A stretch of DNA of 64,000 nt from an uncultured Alphaproteobacteria bacterium (lineage in GTDB: Bacteria; Pseudomonadota; Alphaproteobacteria; MPNO01; UBA2964), in the NCBI GenBank assembly GCA_943787225.1, contig CALSLP010000005.1, positions 62,001 to 126,000 of the forward strand, written 5' to 3'. Shown here piece by piece: positions 17,324 to 26,433 of this stretch (positions are counted from its first letter, which is position 1; the number at the start of each line of letters is the position of its first letter). The notes below the pieces were generated by a model. The model ran no database searches. It worked only from the letters and a program-made list of their open reading frames with translations, and was not told where the DNA came from. A program made the translations under genes and the position numbers.

Positions 17324-18268
17324 ATGGATCGCATGCTCCATATCGACGGGCTAACGAAGCAGTTCGGTTCGTTTACTGCCGTCGATAATATAAGTTTTAG
17401 TGTGAACCGGGGCGAAGTCCTTGGTTTTCTTGGGCCGAATGGTGCCGGTAAGACCACGGCTATGCGGATGGTGTCAGGGTTTCTGACACCGACTTCGGGA
17501 ACGGCTTATGTTGGCGGCTATGACGTAACGACCGAACCTTTGGAAGTTAAACGACGTATTGGTTATCTGCCTGAAGGCGCGCCTTTGTATGAAGATATGA
17601 CGCCAAACGAATTGCTGGCGTTTATCTCCGATGTGCGAGGCCTCTCTGGTGCGGTCAAACGTGAAGCGATATCGACTGCGGCGAGCCGTATCAATATCGA
17701 GCACGTCATGCATCAGGCGATTGGGACCTTATCCAAAGGCTACAAACGACGTGTTGGCATTGCTCAAGCGATCCTCCACGACCCCGAAATACTCATTTTG
17801 GATGAGCCAACCGATGGGCTTGATCCAAACCAAAAACATGAAGTCCGGAAGCTCATCAATGAGATGGCCAAAGAGAAAGTCATCGTAATCTCGACGCATC
17901 TTCTCGATGAAGTAGATACAGTTTGCAGTCGGGCGATCGTCATTGCGCAAGGTAAAATCGTTGCGGACGGAACGCCGGCAGACCTTCAAGCACGATCCGA
18001 TTTGCACAACGCCGTCTCACTCCGCCTTGCGGCCTCCCTGTCTGATAAGGCCAAAGGAACGATTGAAGCAGTGTCGGGAATTGATCGGGTTGTTCAATCG
18101 AGCATTGATGGTGACTTCGTGAACTTTACGGCCTTTTCCAAGAGTGGACAGGTCGTCATCGACGAGGTCAGTGCTGCTCTCAAGAGCGCGGATATTGATG
18201 TACTGGAAATTCAGGCCGAACGCGGACGCCTCGACGAAGTGTTCCGTCGTTTGACGACGGCGGCCTAA
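17324..18268 (+). CDS. ABC transporter ATP-binding protein, GldA-type
   Basis: The nucleotide-binding subunit of an inner-membrane ABC-2 exporter. Counting from ATG 17315, Walker A GPNGAGKTT is at 40-48, the signature is LSKGYKRRVGIAQAI near 139, Walker B is ILILDEPTDGLDP near 163, and the switch histidine is in ISTHLLDEV. GGAGGAG at 17308-17314 is 9 bases before ATG 17324 and only touches ATG 17315, so 17324 is preferred. First gene of a four-gene set with a permease, a large GldG-like protein and a DUF4340 protein. That set is known from Bacteroidetes gliding loci but also occurs widely in non-gliding bacteria. Substrate unknown. Confidence 0.88.
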   Translation: MDRMLHIDGLTKQFGSFTAVDNISFSVNRGEVLGFLGPNGAGKTTAMRMVSGFLTPTSGTAYVGGYDVTTEPLEVKRRIGYLPEGAPLYEDMTPNELLAFISDVRGLSGAVKREAISTAASRINIEHVMHQAIGTLSKGYKRRVGIAQAILHDPEILILDEPTDGLDPNQKHEVRKLINEMAKEKVIVISTHLLDEVDTVCSRAIVIAQGKIVADGTPADLQARSDLHNAVSLRLAASLSDKAKGTIEAVSGIDRVVQSSIDGDFVNFTAFSKSGQVVIDEVSAALKSADIDVLEIQAERGRLDEVFRRLTTAA

Positions 18269-18279
18269 CGGAGACAGTT

Positions 18280-19014
18280 ATGGGTACAAGTTGGGCAATC
18301 AGTAAACGGGAATTGCGGGCTTATTTTACGACCCCGCTTGCTTACGTTTTTATTGTTATCTTTTTGGCACTTAACGGTGTGACGGCCTTCTATTTTGGTG
18401 GTCTGTTTGATCGTGGCCAGGCCGATATGCAGCCGCTGTTTGGATTTTTGCCATGGCTGTATCTTTTTCTTATTCCTGCCATTGCTATGCGGCTGTGGGC
18501 GGAGGAACGTAAGGCTGGGACCCTTGAGCTCCTCATGACGTTGCCGGTTTCGACCTTTAATGCGGTGTTTGGAAAGTTTCTGGCCGCTTGGATCTTCGCC
18601 GGTATTGCGTTGGCGCTGACGTTTCCTGTCTGGATTACGGTCAACTATCTCGGTGACCCTGATAACGGCGTTATCATCGCCAGCTATCTCGGCGGATTTT
18701 TGATGGCCGGCTCGTATCTCGCTATTGGTGGTTTTGTTTCATCCATGACCCGTAACCAGGTCATCGCCTTTGTGATCGGTGCTGCCGTGATCTTCCTCTT
18801 TATGATGAGCGGCCTCGAGCTGGTTCAATCTGCCTTCAGGGGCTGGGCTCCGGATTTGGTTGTGGACCTTGTTCGCTCATTTAGTTTTCTGGTTCATTAT
18901 GATGCGATTGTTCGTGGCGTTATTGATATTCGCGACATGATTTTCTTCGTCTCCATAATTGGTGTCTTCCTTTTTGCAACCATGGTCGTCGTCGACCTTA
19001 AGAAAGGGGCGTAG
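18280..19014 (+). CDS. ABC-2 permease, GldF-type
   Basis: 244 residues with six predicted membrane helices and no large periplasmic domain, fitting the GldF/NosY-like ABC-2 permease family. The N-terminus carries the typical ISKRELRAYFTTPLAYVF entry helix, and the cytoplasmic loop WAEERKAGTLELLMTLPVS is the likely contact to the ATPase. Eleven bases follow the ATPase stop, with GGAGA before ATG 18280, so the two are translated together. It forms the channel part of the exporter encoded at 17.3-22.1 kb. Confidence 0.87.
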   Translation: MGTSWAISKRELRAYFTTPLAYVFIVIFLALNGVTAFYFGGLFDRGQADMQPLFGFLPWLYLFLIPAIAMRLWAEERKAGTLELLMTLPVSTFNAVFGKFLAAWIFAGIALALTFPVWITVNYLGDPDNGVIIASYLGGFLMAGSYLAIGGFVSSMTRNQVIAFVIGAAVIFLFMMSGLELVQSAFRGWAPDLVVDLVRSFSFLVHYDAIVRGVIDIRDMIFFVSIIGVFLFATMVVVDLKKGA

Positions 19015-19023
19015 GGGCTGATT

Positions 19024-20967
19024 ATGGCAAACGGTATTAAATCCTGGGATCGCGCGAAGTTAGGCGTGGCAGGCCTGGTGGTCACTTTTGTTTTCTTTGT
19101 CGCGCTGCATATTTTCTCTACCGAGACTTTCAAAGCAGTCAGCATTGATTTGACCAAAGAAAAAATCTTTACGCTGTCTGAAGGCACAAAGGATATTCTT
19201 TCCAAGGTACGTGAGCCGGTAACCTTGCGGCTGTTTATCTCTGACGAATTGGTTCAGCAAAGTCCCGGTTTGAAAGATTACGCAAAAAGCGTGCAAGAAC
19301 TGCTTGAACGCTATGTCGAGCTTTCTAATGGTCGGATCAAGTTTGAGATTGTTCGTCCGGAACCGTTCTCCCCAGAGGAAGACCGGGCCGTGGGTTTTGG
19401 TCTGCACGGTATTCCGATTACCCAGGCAGGAAATCTTGGCTATTTCGGTCTTGCGGGAACCAATACGACGGATGACCTGGACATCATTTCCTTCGTTTCG
19501 CCGCAACGCGAACAGTTCCTTGAATATGATTTGACGCGTCTGGTCTCTAACCTGGCCAATCCGAAGAAGAAAAAGATCGGTTATGTTTCGTCATTGCCGA
19601 TTGGCTCTGACCCGATGAAGCGCTATGCGCCGTGGCAGGTTATTGCTCAACTCAGCCAGCGTTTCGATGTGGAACGTATCACGCTTGAAAACCCAATTCC
19701 GAAAGATCTTGATCTTTTATTGGTTATTCATCCGCGTGATATGGATGATACTGACCGTTATTACATCGATCAGCATGTGATGCGCGGTAATAATACGATC
19801 ATCTTTGTTGATCCCTATTCGGAAGAGGCAACGCGCGGCAATCAACGGCAACGCCAGCCCCCTGATGACGGCTCAGACTTGAAAGAGCTTTTCAAAGCCT
19901 GGGGCATCAAATACGACAAGTCGAAAGTGCTGGGAGACCGGATCGGTGCGCAGCGCGTAAGCGCGGGCCGTAACGCTTTGGGGCAACCGATCATCACCGA
20001 TTATGTTGCGTGGTTAAATTTGACTGGTGCTCAGATTAAGAAAACGGATGTCGTAACCGGTGAGTTAGAGCAGATTAATATCGCGACGTCGGGTTATCTA
20101 GAGAAAGCGCCAGGGGCCACATACAAGATGGACCCGTTGTTGATGTCTAGCCCACAGGCAATGTCGTTAAATGTATCTCAGACGAAGACAGACCCTAAAC
20201 CGGCGGAGTTGATCAATAATTTCAAGCCGACCGGCAAGCCGTTTATTATCTCGGCGCGCTATACTGGAAATTTCAAAAGTGGTTTCCCCGCTGGCCGCCC
20301 CAAAGATAAGATTCGCGAGGAAATCCGCGAAGCGGCTTTGAAAAAGGGCGAAACCGTTCCGGATTTTCTGAAGCATCTCAAGGAAAGTGTGAAGCCGGTA
20401 AGCCTGATCGTCGTCGCAGATACTGATATTCTGGTCGACCGGTTCTGGGTGCGTGAGCAGAATTTCTTTGGTCAACGCATTTCGGTGCCGATCGCGAATA
20501 ATGCGGATTTTCTGACCAACGCTGTTGATAACATGGCGGGGACGAGTGCTCTTATCAGCCTGCGAAGCCGCGGCGTTACCAGTCGGCCTTTCCACAAGGT
20601 CGAAGAGATTAAACGGGCTGCAGAACATAAATATCGCGCCACCGAACAGGGATTGTTGCAAAAGCTCAAGGACATCGAGGCTAAGCTCAAGGACCTTCAG
20701 ACCAAGGAAACCAAAGAGGGCAAGACGGTTATCCTGACAGGTAAGCAGAAAGAAGGGATTGAGAAATTCCGGCGTGAATCAATCTCTATCCGTAAAGAAT
20801 TGCGGTCGGTGCAGTTGGAGCTCCGTCGCGATATCGATAAGCTCGATGCTAATTTAAAAGTCATCAATATTGGTTTGATGCCTGCGATAATCATCGTATT
20901 CGCTGTAGCCCTTGGACTGGTTCGCCGCCGTAATTCGCGCCGGCACCAAGCGGCTTCGGCCAGTTAA
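19024..20967 (+). CDS. GldG-like ABC exporter auxiliary protein
   Basis: 647 residues. One helix near residues 14-31 and a second at the C-terminus (about 617-637, before RRRNSRRHQ) hold a large periplasmic part between them, as in the GldG/ABC_transp_aux family. The segment IDLTKEKIFTLSEGTKDIL right after the first helix is the family start motif, and KIGYVSSLPIG opens the second Rossmann-like domain. Near the C-terminus a long charged helix (about 555-610) looks like a coiled coil. It sits nine bases after the permease gene. Its exact role is not established for any member; it is thought to work with the permease. Confidence 0.85.
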   Translation: MANGIKSWDRAKLGVAGLVVTFVFFVALHIFSTETFKAVSIDLTKEKIFTLSEGTKDILSKVREPVTLRLFISDELVQQSPGLKDYAKSVQELLERYVELSNGRIKFEIVRPEPFSPEEDRAVGFGLHGIPITQAGNLGYFGLAGTNTTDDLDIISFVSPQREQFLEYDLTRLVSNLANPKKKKIGYVSSLPIGSDPMKRYAPWQVIAQLSQRFDVERITLENPIPKDLDLLLVIHPRDMDDTDRYYIDQHVMRGNNTIIFVDPYSEEATRGNQRQRQPPDDGSDLKELFKAWGIKYDKSKVLGDRIGAQRVSAGRNALGQPIITDYVAWLNLTGAQIKKTDVVTGELEQINIATSGYLEKAPGATYKMDPLLMSSPQAMSLNVSQTKTDPKPAELINNFKPTGKPFIISARYTGNFKSGFPAGRPKDKIREEIREAALKKGETVPDFLKHLKESVKPVSLIVVADTDILVDRFWVREQNFFGQRISVPIANNADFLTNAVDNMAGTSALISLRSRGVTSRPFHKVEEIKRAAEHKYRATEQGLLQKLKDIEAKLKDLQTKETKEGKTVILTGKQKEGIEKFRRESISIRKELRSVQLELRRDIDKLDANLKVINIGLMPAIIIVFAVALGLVRRRNSRRHQAASAS

Positions 20968-21006
20968 TTTGATAGACGTAGATTTTATTCGAAAAGATGT
21001 AATGTC

Positions 21007-22071
21007 ATGACAGCACGATCTTTCATTCTCTATTCCATAATCACCGCTATTCTGGTTGTTGCGGCGATTGTCGCCGTCAGCTCTCGGCCGGCCAGCACGA
21101 TGATTGCTCGAGACCGCGCTCTTATCTTCCCCGGGGTCGATGCCAGGCTCAATGATGTGGCATCCTTCGAAATAAAATCTGCCGACCGGTCTTATACAAT
21201 CAAACGAAAAGCCGATGGCTGGGGCATTGCTGAACTGAATGGTTACAATGCCGATTTTAACAAGGTGAAAACTGTTCTGGTCGAACTCGCTCAGCTTAAA
21301 TTCCTTGAGGCGAAGACCAGTGATCCAACGCGTTACAAACGGCTTGGTCTCCGCGACGTGACCGCGAAGGGAGCGCTCTCCCGATTGATCACCGTCCGTG
21401 ATAAAGACGGCAAGGAGTTGGCGTCTGGGCTTATTGGCAAGCGTAACGAGGACCTGTTTGGCAGTGGTCGCGGTGGCACCTATATGCGTGTCGGCGACAA
21501 CAAACAGACCTGGCTGGTTGAAGGAATCGTAAGTACGGGCGAGGGGCCTGCAGATTGGGTTAACAAGAAGATTGTTGATATCAAGCGGCCTCGGATTAAA
21601 CGTCTCGTGATTCAGGCGCCCGGTGGTGGGTTGACCGTGGTCAGCCGTCCGCTGGCCAAGCAGAAGGATTTTCGCTTGGCAGATATTCCAACAGGCAAGC
21701 GACAACGCGGCCAATGGGAAACCAACGATATGGCAAAGGCTCTTGATAAGGTAGAGCTGATCGATCTCAAGCGTGCTGAAGAAATTCCGATGCCGAAGGA
21801 CAAGCTTTACAAATCGACGATACAAACCTTTGAAGGGTTACTGATCCATTCTGAGGCTATTAAGGTCGGAAAGAAAAAATTCTGGGCCCGCTTCTCTGCA
21901 TCTGTTGATGCCGGGGCGGCAATCGATGCTAAGAAGGTAAAGGATGCAGCCGACGCCTTTAATGCGCGTCACAAAGGCTATGTTTACGAGATTGATGAGA
22001 AGACAGGCAAGAAGCTCACCTGCGATCACGTTAATCTTCTTGAAGGCGCAGGCCTCAAGGCCTGCGCATAA
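21007..22071 (+). CDS. DUF4340 domain protein
   Basis: 354 residues. An N-terminal helix (residues about 5-24) anchors a periplasmic beta-rich domain typical of DUF4340: FPGVDARLNDVASFEIKSAD, then YTIKRKADGWGIAELNGYNAD and later GGTYMRVGDNKQTWLVEG. DUF4340 genes commonly follow GldG-like genes, and this is the fourth and last gene of the exporter operon. It may support export or envelope binding of the substrate. There is a gap of 39 bases after the GldG-like gene, and no terminator is obvious after it. Confidence 0.82.
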   Translation: MTARSFILYSIITAILVVAAIVAVSSRPASTMIARDRALIFPGVDARLNDVASFEIKSADRSYTIKRKADGWGIAELNGYNADFNKVKTVLVELAQLKFLEAKTSDPTRYKRLGLRDVTAKGALSRLITVRDKDGKELASGLIGKRNEDLFGSGRGGTYMRVGDNKQTWLVEGIVSTGEGPADWVNKKIVDIKRPRIKRLVIQAPGGGLTVVSRPLAKQKDFRLADIPTGKRQRGQWETNDMAKALDKVELIDLKRAEEIPMPKDKLYKSTIQTFEGLLIHSEAIKVGKKKFWARFSASVDAGAAIDAKKVKDAADAFNARHKGYVYEIDEKTGKKLTCDHVNLLEGAGLKACA

Positions 22072-22168
22072 ATCTAAAACCGTCTATAAACAGTTAGCTG
22101 GTGTTCATGGCTGGAGAGCCGTGAACCCGCAATGTTTCGCGTCTCATCGTTACAATGGGGAAACATAC

Positions 22169-23266
22169 ATGGGGTTTTTGCTTTTACGTCCTGAAGAGAT
22201 TCAGGATCTCGTGGGAATGGGTGAGGCCATTGAGGCGGTTGAAAAGGGGTATGCCAGCAGTCACCGGTATCCCGTCATAAATGCGCCACGTCGCCGCGTG
22301 CATTCACCCGCCGGTGTGCGGATCAGCAATTTTCCGGGTGGCGTCGATGAGATGGGCGTTATCGGTGCGGCGACACGCGCGGACCATGTCGTACAGCTTG
22401 ATGAAGGCCGTAATCAGGAATATGCCTACCGCGAGCATCCCATACATGTTCTGAATGACTCGAATACGGGTGAGCTTCTTTCAATTGTTGTCGGAGAGCC
22501 CGTGGAAAAGACCCTCGGCTATACCAGTCTCGTCGCGCTCCGAACGGCAGCGACGTCCGGGATCGGCTTTAAATATATGGTGCGGGAAAATGCCGAGACC
22601 GTCGGATTACTTGGATCGGCTGGGCAGGCAGCCAATCAGCTTCTCGCCCTGTTGTCAGTTCGCCCGGGTATCAAGCGCGTAAAAGTATTTAGTCGGAGTG
22701 CGGAGAACCGGTCTTGGTTTGCTCGCAAATATTCCCAGAAGTTTGATATCGAAATAGAACCGGTAGGCTCAATTGAACAGGCGATCGCGGGCGTTGATGT
22801 CATCGTGTGTGCAACCAATACAAATGTTGTTTTGTTTGACGGTGATTTACTTGAACCGGGCCAGCATGTCACAGGCATCATCGGCGGCAATATGCAGCTC
22901 GTCCAAGGCGGATTTTTGAAGGCCGCGCGCCGCGAAATTGATGACCGTACGGTGGAGCGGGCAGATATCGTCGCGACCAATCTGCGGGAATCTGTGATGT
23001 CTGAAAAGCAGGGTGATCTCTATGAGCCGATAGAGCGTGGCATTATCAAGCTGGAGGACATTATAGAGCTAGGTGCTTTAGCGACAGGTGAAGCCCTCGG
23101 CCGCAATAATGACGAAGAAATCACCTATCACAAAAACAATAATGGGACCGCTGCCTCCGAAATCGCTGTTGCGATGCTGGTTTATGAAAAAGCCAAAGCG
23201 GCAGGACGCGGGACGATGATTGATCTGATCGACCCGGTAGCGTTGCAAGAGGAGTTCGCTCAATGA
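22169..23266 (+). CDS. Ornithine cyclodeaminase/mu-crystallin family protein, copy 1
   Basis: 365 residues. NAD(P)-dependent Rossmann protein of the OCD/CRYM family, whose members do lysine or ornithine deamination, alanine dehydrogenation or ketimine reduction. The cofactor loop is GLLGSAGQAANQLLAL near 150-165; the substrate region RRRVHSPAGVRISNFPGG occurs near residue 40-55. ATG 22169 follows GGGGA; longer reading upstream overlaps the DUF4340 gene and is rejected. Its stop overlaps the start of copy 2 as ATGA, so both are made together, possibly as a hetero-oligomer. The reaction cannot be fixed from sequence. Confidence 0.85.
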   Translation: MGFLLLRPEEIQDLVGMGEAIEAVEKGYASSHRYPVINAPRRRVHSPAGVRISNFPGGVDEMGVIGAATRADHVVQLDEGRNQEYAYREHPIHVLNDSNTGELLSIVVGEPVEKTLGYTSLVALRTAATSGIGFKYMVRENAETVGLLGSAGQAANQLLALLSVRPGIKRVKVFSRSAENRSWFARKYSQKFDIEIEPVGSIEQAIAGVDVIVCATNTNVVLFDGDLLEPGQHVTGIIGGNMQLVQGGFLKAARREIDDRTVERADIVATNLRESVMSEKQGDLYEPIERGIIKLEDIIELGALATGEALGRNNDEEITYHKNNNGTAASEIAVAMLVYEKAKAAGRGTMIDLIDPVALQEEFAQ

Positions 23267-24354
23267 CCCGCCGTGTTCTTTTGCTCCGGCCGCAGGAACT
23301 GCAGGGGCTGGTCACCATGAAGGAAGCGATCGATATCGTCGAGCAGGGCTATCGCGAGGCACGGCAGTATCCGGCGATTTCAGGGCCGCGTCGTCGAGTG
23401 CATTCGCCAGGGGGTGTCAGAGTAAGTAACTTTCCCGGTGGAGTTCATGGGCTCGGTGTTATCGGCACCGGGGAGCGGCCCGATAAGTTGAATAAGGGCG
23501 GCGAGAACCAGACGAAAGAATTTCGAGGCTATCCGGTACATCTGGTTCATGACTCAAATACCGCGCAGCTACTTTCCATCATGATTGGTGAGGTTGATGA
23601 AAAAACGCTGGGCTTTACCAGTGTCATGGCGCTGCGGACGGCTGCAACATCCGGCATTGGCTTCCGGTATCTGCCGCGACAAGACGTGAAGGTTGCAGGG
23701 CTGTTTGGCTCAGCGGGGCAGGCTGCCAATCAGCTTTTGGCACTTCTGACTGAACGACGGTCAATTACCAAGGTGAAAATCTATAGCCGTGATCCGGAAA
23801 ATCGCCGGAAATTTGCCGAGAAATATTCCAAGCGCTTCAATGTGGAGATTGTCCCTGTCGAAACCCCCGAAGAGGTGATCAAAGGTTCGGACGTCATCCA
23901 TTGTGCGACGAATACCTCGGTTCCGCTTTTCGATGGCAATTTGCTCGAACCAGGGCAGCATGTCACCGGTATGATTGGATCAAATGTTCAGCTTGTTAAG
24001 AGCGGCTATCGTTCTTCCCGCCGGCGCGAGATCGATGACCGCACTGCCGAGCGCGCAGATCTGATCGTTTGTAATCTCCGTGAAACGATCGTGACGGAAG
24101 AGCCCGGCGACCTCTATGAGCCAATTGAACAGGGGCTGATCAGTATCGATGACATCTATGAGCTCGGCGAGCTGGGCACCGATTTATGTCCGGGGCGGAC
24201 CAGTGACGACCAAATTACCTATCACAAGAATACCAACGGCAATGGTGTTGCTGACCTTGGTATAGCGATGCGTGCTTATGAACGAGCCAAAGACGACGGA
24301 CGCGGAACCTGGCTGGAATTTGCTGAACCGGAAGACCTGCCTCAGGCCATTTAA
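23263..24354 (+). CDS. Ornithine cyclodeaminase/mu-crystallin family protein, copy 2
   Basis: 363 residues, clearly a paralogue of the preceding gene: GPRRRVHSPGGVRVSNFPGG, GLFGSAGQAANQLLALL and HVTGMIGSNVQLV align with copy 1 almost residue for residue, and the C-termini end in the same DQITYHKN-type block. Some substrate-loop positions differ (for instance GTGERPDKLNKGG against AATRADHVVQLDE), so they may have different substrates or form a mixed dimer. Start is ATG 23263 inside the stop of copy 1. Its stop is one base from the convergent hydrolase gene. Confidence 0.85.
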   Translation: MTRRVLLLRPQELQGLVTMKEAIDIVEQGYREARQYPAISGPRRRVHSPGGVRVSNFPGGVHGLGVIGTGERPDKLNKGGENQTKEFRGYPVHLVHDSNTAQLLSIMIGEVDEKTLGFTSVMALRTAATSGIGFRYLPRQDVKVAGLFGSAGQAANQLLALLTERRSITKVKIYSRDPENRRKFAEKYSKRFNVEIVPVETPEEVIKGSDVIHCATNTSVPLFDGNLLEPGQHVTGMIGSNVQLVKSGYRSSRRREIDDRTAERADLIVCNLRETIVTEEPGDLYEPIEQGLISIDDIYELGELGTDLCPGRTSDDQITYHKNTNGNGVADLGIAMRAYERAKDDGRGTWLEFAEPEDLPQAI

Positions 24355-24355
24355 T

Positions 24356-25102
24356 CTAGAGTGATTTGCCCGTTGGTATATTCATATCGACATCAAGGCC
24401 ATCAACATAGGCGAGCGCATCTTCTGTCGTTACAACATCGGCGTATTTGGCATGCATATCGCAAAGATTAATGGCGTGGCTTGCCTGTGACCGGTCGAAG
24501 CAGCCTTCCTCGACAACGGCGACCCGGTAGTTGTTGCTGAAGGCATCAATTACCGATGCCCGGACACAGCCCGATGTTGTGGTCCCTGTCACGAGAAGTG
24601 AATCTGCCCCGAGATCATTCAGGAAGCCTGAGAGCGGCGTGCCAGAAAAAGCACTGGGCTTATGCTTGTAGATGACGATGTCCTGAGGGGATGGCGCGAT
24701 CTCATCCATGATGTCATTGCCATCACGATTGAAGCCAGTGGTCTTTGGGGCGGTTACATCCTCGTCGGTACGGCTGTTCTTCCAGGCCCAGCCGCCAGCG
24801 TCCCATCCGTCTTCCCGAACGGTACCTGTCGTATAAATGACCGGGATACCTTTCTCATGACACTTGTCGATGAGCTTGCGGATATGGGGGAGCGCGTCCC
24901 AAGCATATTCGCCGCAGGAATTATGGAAGTTTTTGATTGAGTCCAAAATTGGCTCGCGCTTATCGCCACAAAAATTGTAACTCACATCGATAACCAAAAG
25001 AGCCGGCTTCTCTCCAAATCCAGCCTCGGCCCCAAAACCACTTTTCTCAAAGACCTGCTTGTCACGTTCGGTCAGAAATTCATTCCAGATACGCTCAGCC
25101 AT
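24356..25102 (-). CDS. Isochorismatase-family amidohydrolase, tandem copy A
   Basis: 248 residues of the N-carbamoylsarcosine amidohydrolase-like branch. Triad D39 (LLVIDVSYNF), K146 (VIYKHKPSAF) and C179 (GTTTSGCVRAS). A 30-residue lead (RIWNEFLTERDKQVFEKSG) precedes the core, as in maleamate and carbamoylsarcosine amidases. It is the downstream gene of a leftward pair; 14 bases separate it from copy B. Next to two OCD-family genes this suggests a route where an amide or carbamoyl group is hydrolysed and an imine is handled. The exact substrate is unknown. Confidence 0.86.
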   Translation of the reverse strand: MAERIWNEFLTERDKQVFEKSGFGAEAGFGEKPALLVIDVSYNFCGDKREPILDSIKNFHNSCGEYAWDALPHIRKLIDKCHEKGIPVIYTTGTVREDGWDAGGWAWKNSRTDEDVTAPKTTGFNRDGNDIMDEIAPSPQDIVIYKHKPSAFSGTPLSGFLNDLGADSLLVTGTTTSGCVRASVIDAFSNNYRVAVVEEGCFDRSQASHAINLCDMHAKYADVVTTEDALAYVDGLDVDMNIPTGKSL

Positions 25103-25116
25103 TCTATGCTCCCCGC

Positions 25117-25872
25117 TTAAAGTGCTGTGCCAGATGGTAGATTATAGTCGGCGTCAATTGTTTCAATGTAGTCGAGGGCTTCCTGGGTAGAGACGACATC
25201 GGCATATTTGGCATGCATGTCGCAGAGATTAATGGCGTGACTGGCCTGTGATCTGTCAAAGCAGGCCTCTTCGGCAATGGTGATGCGAAGATTTTCACTA
25301 AACCCGTCGAGGACAGAGGCGCGCACGCAGCCAGACGTCGTGGTGCCGGTTACAATCAGTGAGTCAGCCCCAAGGTCGTTCAGGAAACCTGTTAAAGGTG
25401 TTCCGTAAAATGCGCTCGGCTTGTGCTTGCGGATAACAATGTCCTGCGGGGATGGTGCGATTTCATCCATGATGTCATTGCCATTGCGATTGGTATCCCG
25501 GGCATCTGGCGCGCCGCTGGGGACATCTTCCTTGCCACGTGAGCTTTTGAAATGCCATGCGCCCTTGTCCCAGCCGTCATCCCGGACGGTGCCGGTGGTG
25601 TAGATAACCGGAATACCCTTGTCGTGGCATTTATCGATTAGTTTGCGGATATGGGGCAGTGCCTCCCAAGCTTCTTCACCGCAGGATGTACGCCATTTCT
25701 CGATTGAATCGAGTATGGGTTCGCTGCGTTCGCCGCAAAAGGCGTAATTTACATCGATGATGAGGAGTGCCGGTTTCTTGCCGCCACCCGCTGTTGCGCC
25801 ATAACCTGAAGCCGCAAAGACTTCCTTGTCTCGTTCTGTCAGAAATTTATCCCAGATACGTTCTTGCGCCAT
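25117..25872 (-). CDS. Isochorismatase-family amidohydrolase, tandem copy B
   Basis: 251 residues, very similar to copy A over the whole length. The triad is D40, K149 and C182. Long stretches such as PHIRKLIDKC and IMDEIAPSPQDIVI are shared. The largest difference is a region around residues 103-130 where copy B has a few extra residues. Both copies keep all catalytic residues, so neither looks like a dead duplicate. ATG 25872 follows GGGAGG. The 119-base divergent gap to the VOC gene contains a 12-bp palindrome. Confidence 0.86.
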   Translation of the reverse strand: MAQERIWDKFLTERDKEVFAASGYGATAGGGKKPALLIIDVNYAFCGERSEPILDSIEKWRTSCGEEAWEALPHIRKLIDKCHDKGIPVIYTTGTVRDDGWDKGAWHFKSSRGKEDVPSGAPDARDTNRNGNDIMDEIAPSPQDIVIRKHKPSAFYGTPLTGFLNDLGADSLIVTGTTTSGCVRASVLDGFSENLRITIAEEACFDRSQASHAINLCDMHAKYADVVSTQEALDYIETIDADYNLPSGTAL

Positions 25873-25909
25873 GGTCTTGCCTCCCAGCCGCTATCGTTTC
25901 AATATAACC

Positions 25910-25921
25910 CTACGTTCGTAG
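25910..25921. promoter_or_regulatory. Palindrome in divergent promoter region
   Basis: CTACGTTCGTAG is a perfect 5-bp inverted repeat around TT, with partial extension (AAC left, GTT right). It lies between the leftward amidase pair and the rightward VOC gene, a good place for an operator that could control both. No regulator gene is nearby, and the motif matches no site I can name. Confidence 0.3.
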
Positions 25922-25991
25922 TTTGTATAAAGTCTATGCCTAGGTCTTCTGGGGCGCAACTAGGGGCTGAACCGGATATAGGAGAGAAGCC

Positions 25992-26432
25992 ATGCTGAAC
26001 ATCAGTCGCATACATCATATAAATATTCGTTCAACACCGGAGAAGCTTGATGCCACCCGTGATTTCTATCGCGATCTTCTCGGGATGGAAGAAGGGTACC
26101 GGCAACCGTTTAAAGGTCACGGCTACTGGATGTGGCGAGATAATCATCCCTGGGTTCATATCTCTACGACGGGTCCTAAAGACAATCCGGTGTTGCAACC
26201 GGAAAGCATGGATGCTGGCTTTGGTCACATCGCGTTTGATTCAACGGGTTACCAGGACTTCAAAGATTTACTGGCGGATAAAGGGATGAAATACGAAGAG
26301 CATCCGACCCCGGATAAAGACATGATGCAAATCTTTTTCCCTGATCCCAACGGCGTCGTGGTCGAAATGGTATTCGCCATGGCCGAGGTTGAAGCGGCTA
26401 AGGCGACGCAGTCGGTCGCCGCTGCAGAATAA
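25992..26432 (+). CDS. VOC-family (glyoxalase-fold) metalloprotein, single domain pair
   Basis: 146 residues. Two beta-alpha-beta-beta-beta modules of the vicinal oxygen chelate fold. Likely metal ligands are H in SRIHHINIRST near residue 7, H in GFGHIAFDST and E in VVVEMVFAM; the final VVVEM is the common glutamate site. ATG 25992 follows GGAGAGAAG. Members of this size include glyoxalase I, fosfomycin-resistance proteins and methylmalonyl-CoA epimerase. Given the island, a lyase or isomerase of an intermediate is more likely than resistance, but this is inference. The last 15 residues are alanine-rich and probably loose. Confidence 0.8.
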   Translation: MLNISRIHHINIRSTPEKLDATRDFYRDLLGMEEGYRQPFKGHGYWMWRDNHPWVHISTTGPKDNPVLQPESMDAGFGHIAFDSTGYQDFKDLLADKGMKYEEHPTPDKDMMQIFFPDPNGVVVEMVFAMAEVEAAKATQSVAAAE

Positions 26433-26433
26433 C

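Noticed and set aside
17173..17457. Leftward frame beginning MVLPAPFGPR
   Set aside because: It is the antisense of the ABC ATPase Walker A region, a common false gene.
24356..25872. Nicotinate-type (nic) degradation cluster
   Set aside because: Amidase-like and isomerase-like families are present in the window, but no NicX, NicC or NicAB homologue was seen and the maleate-isomerase-like gene is 35 kb away without its cysteines.
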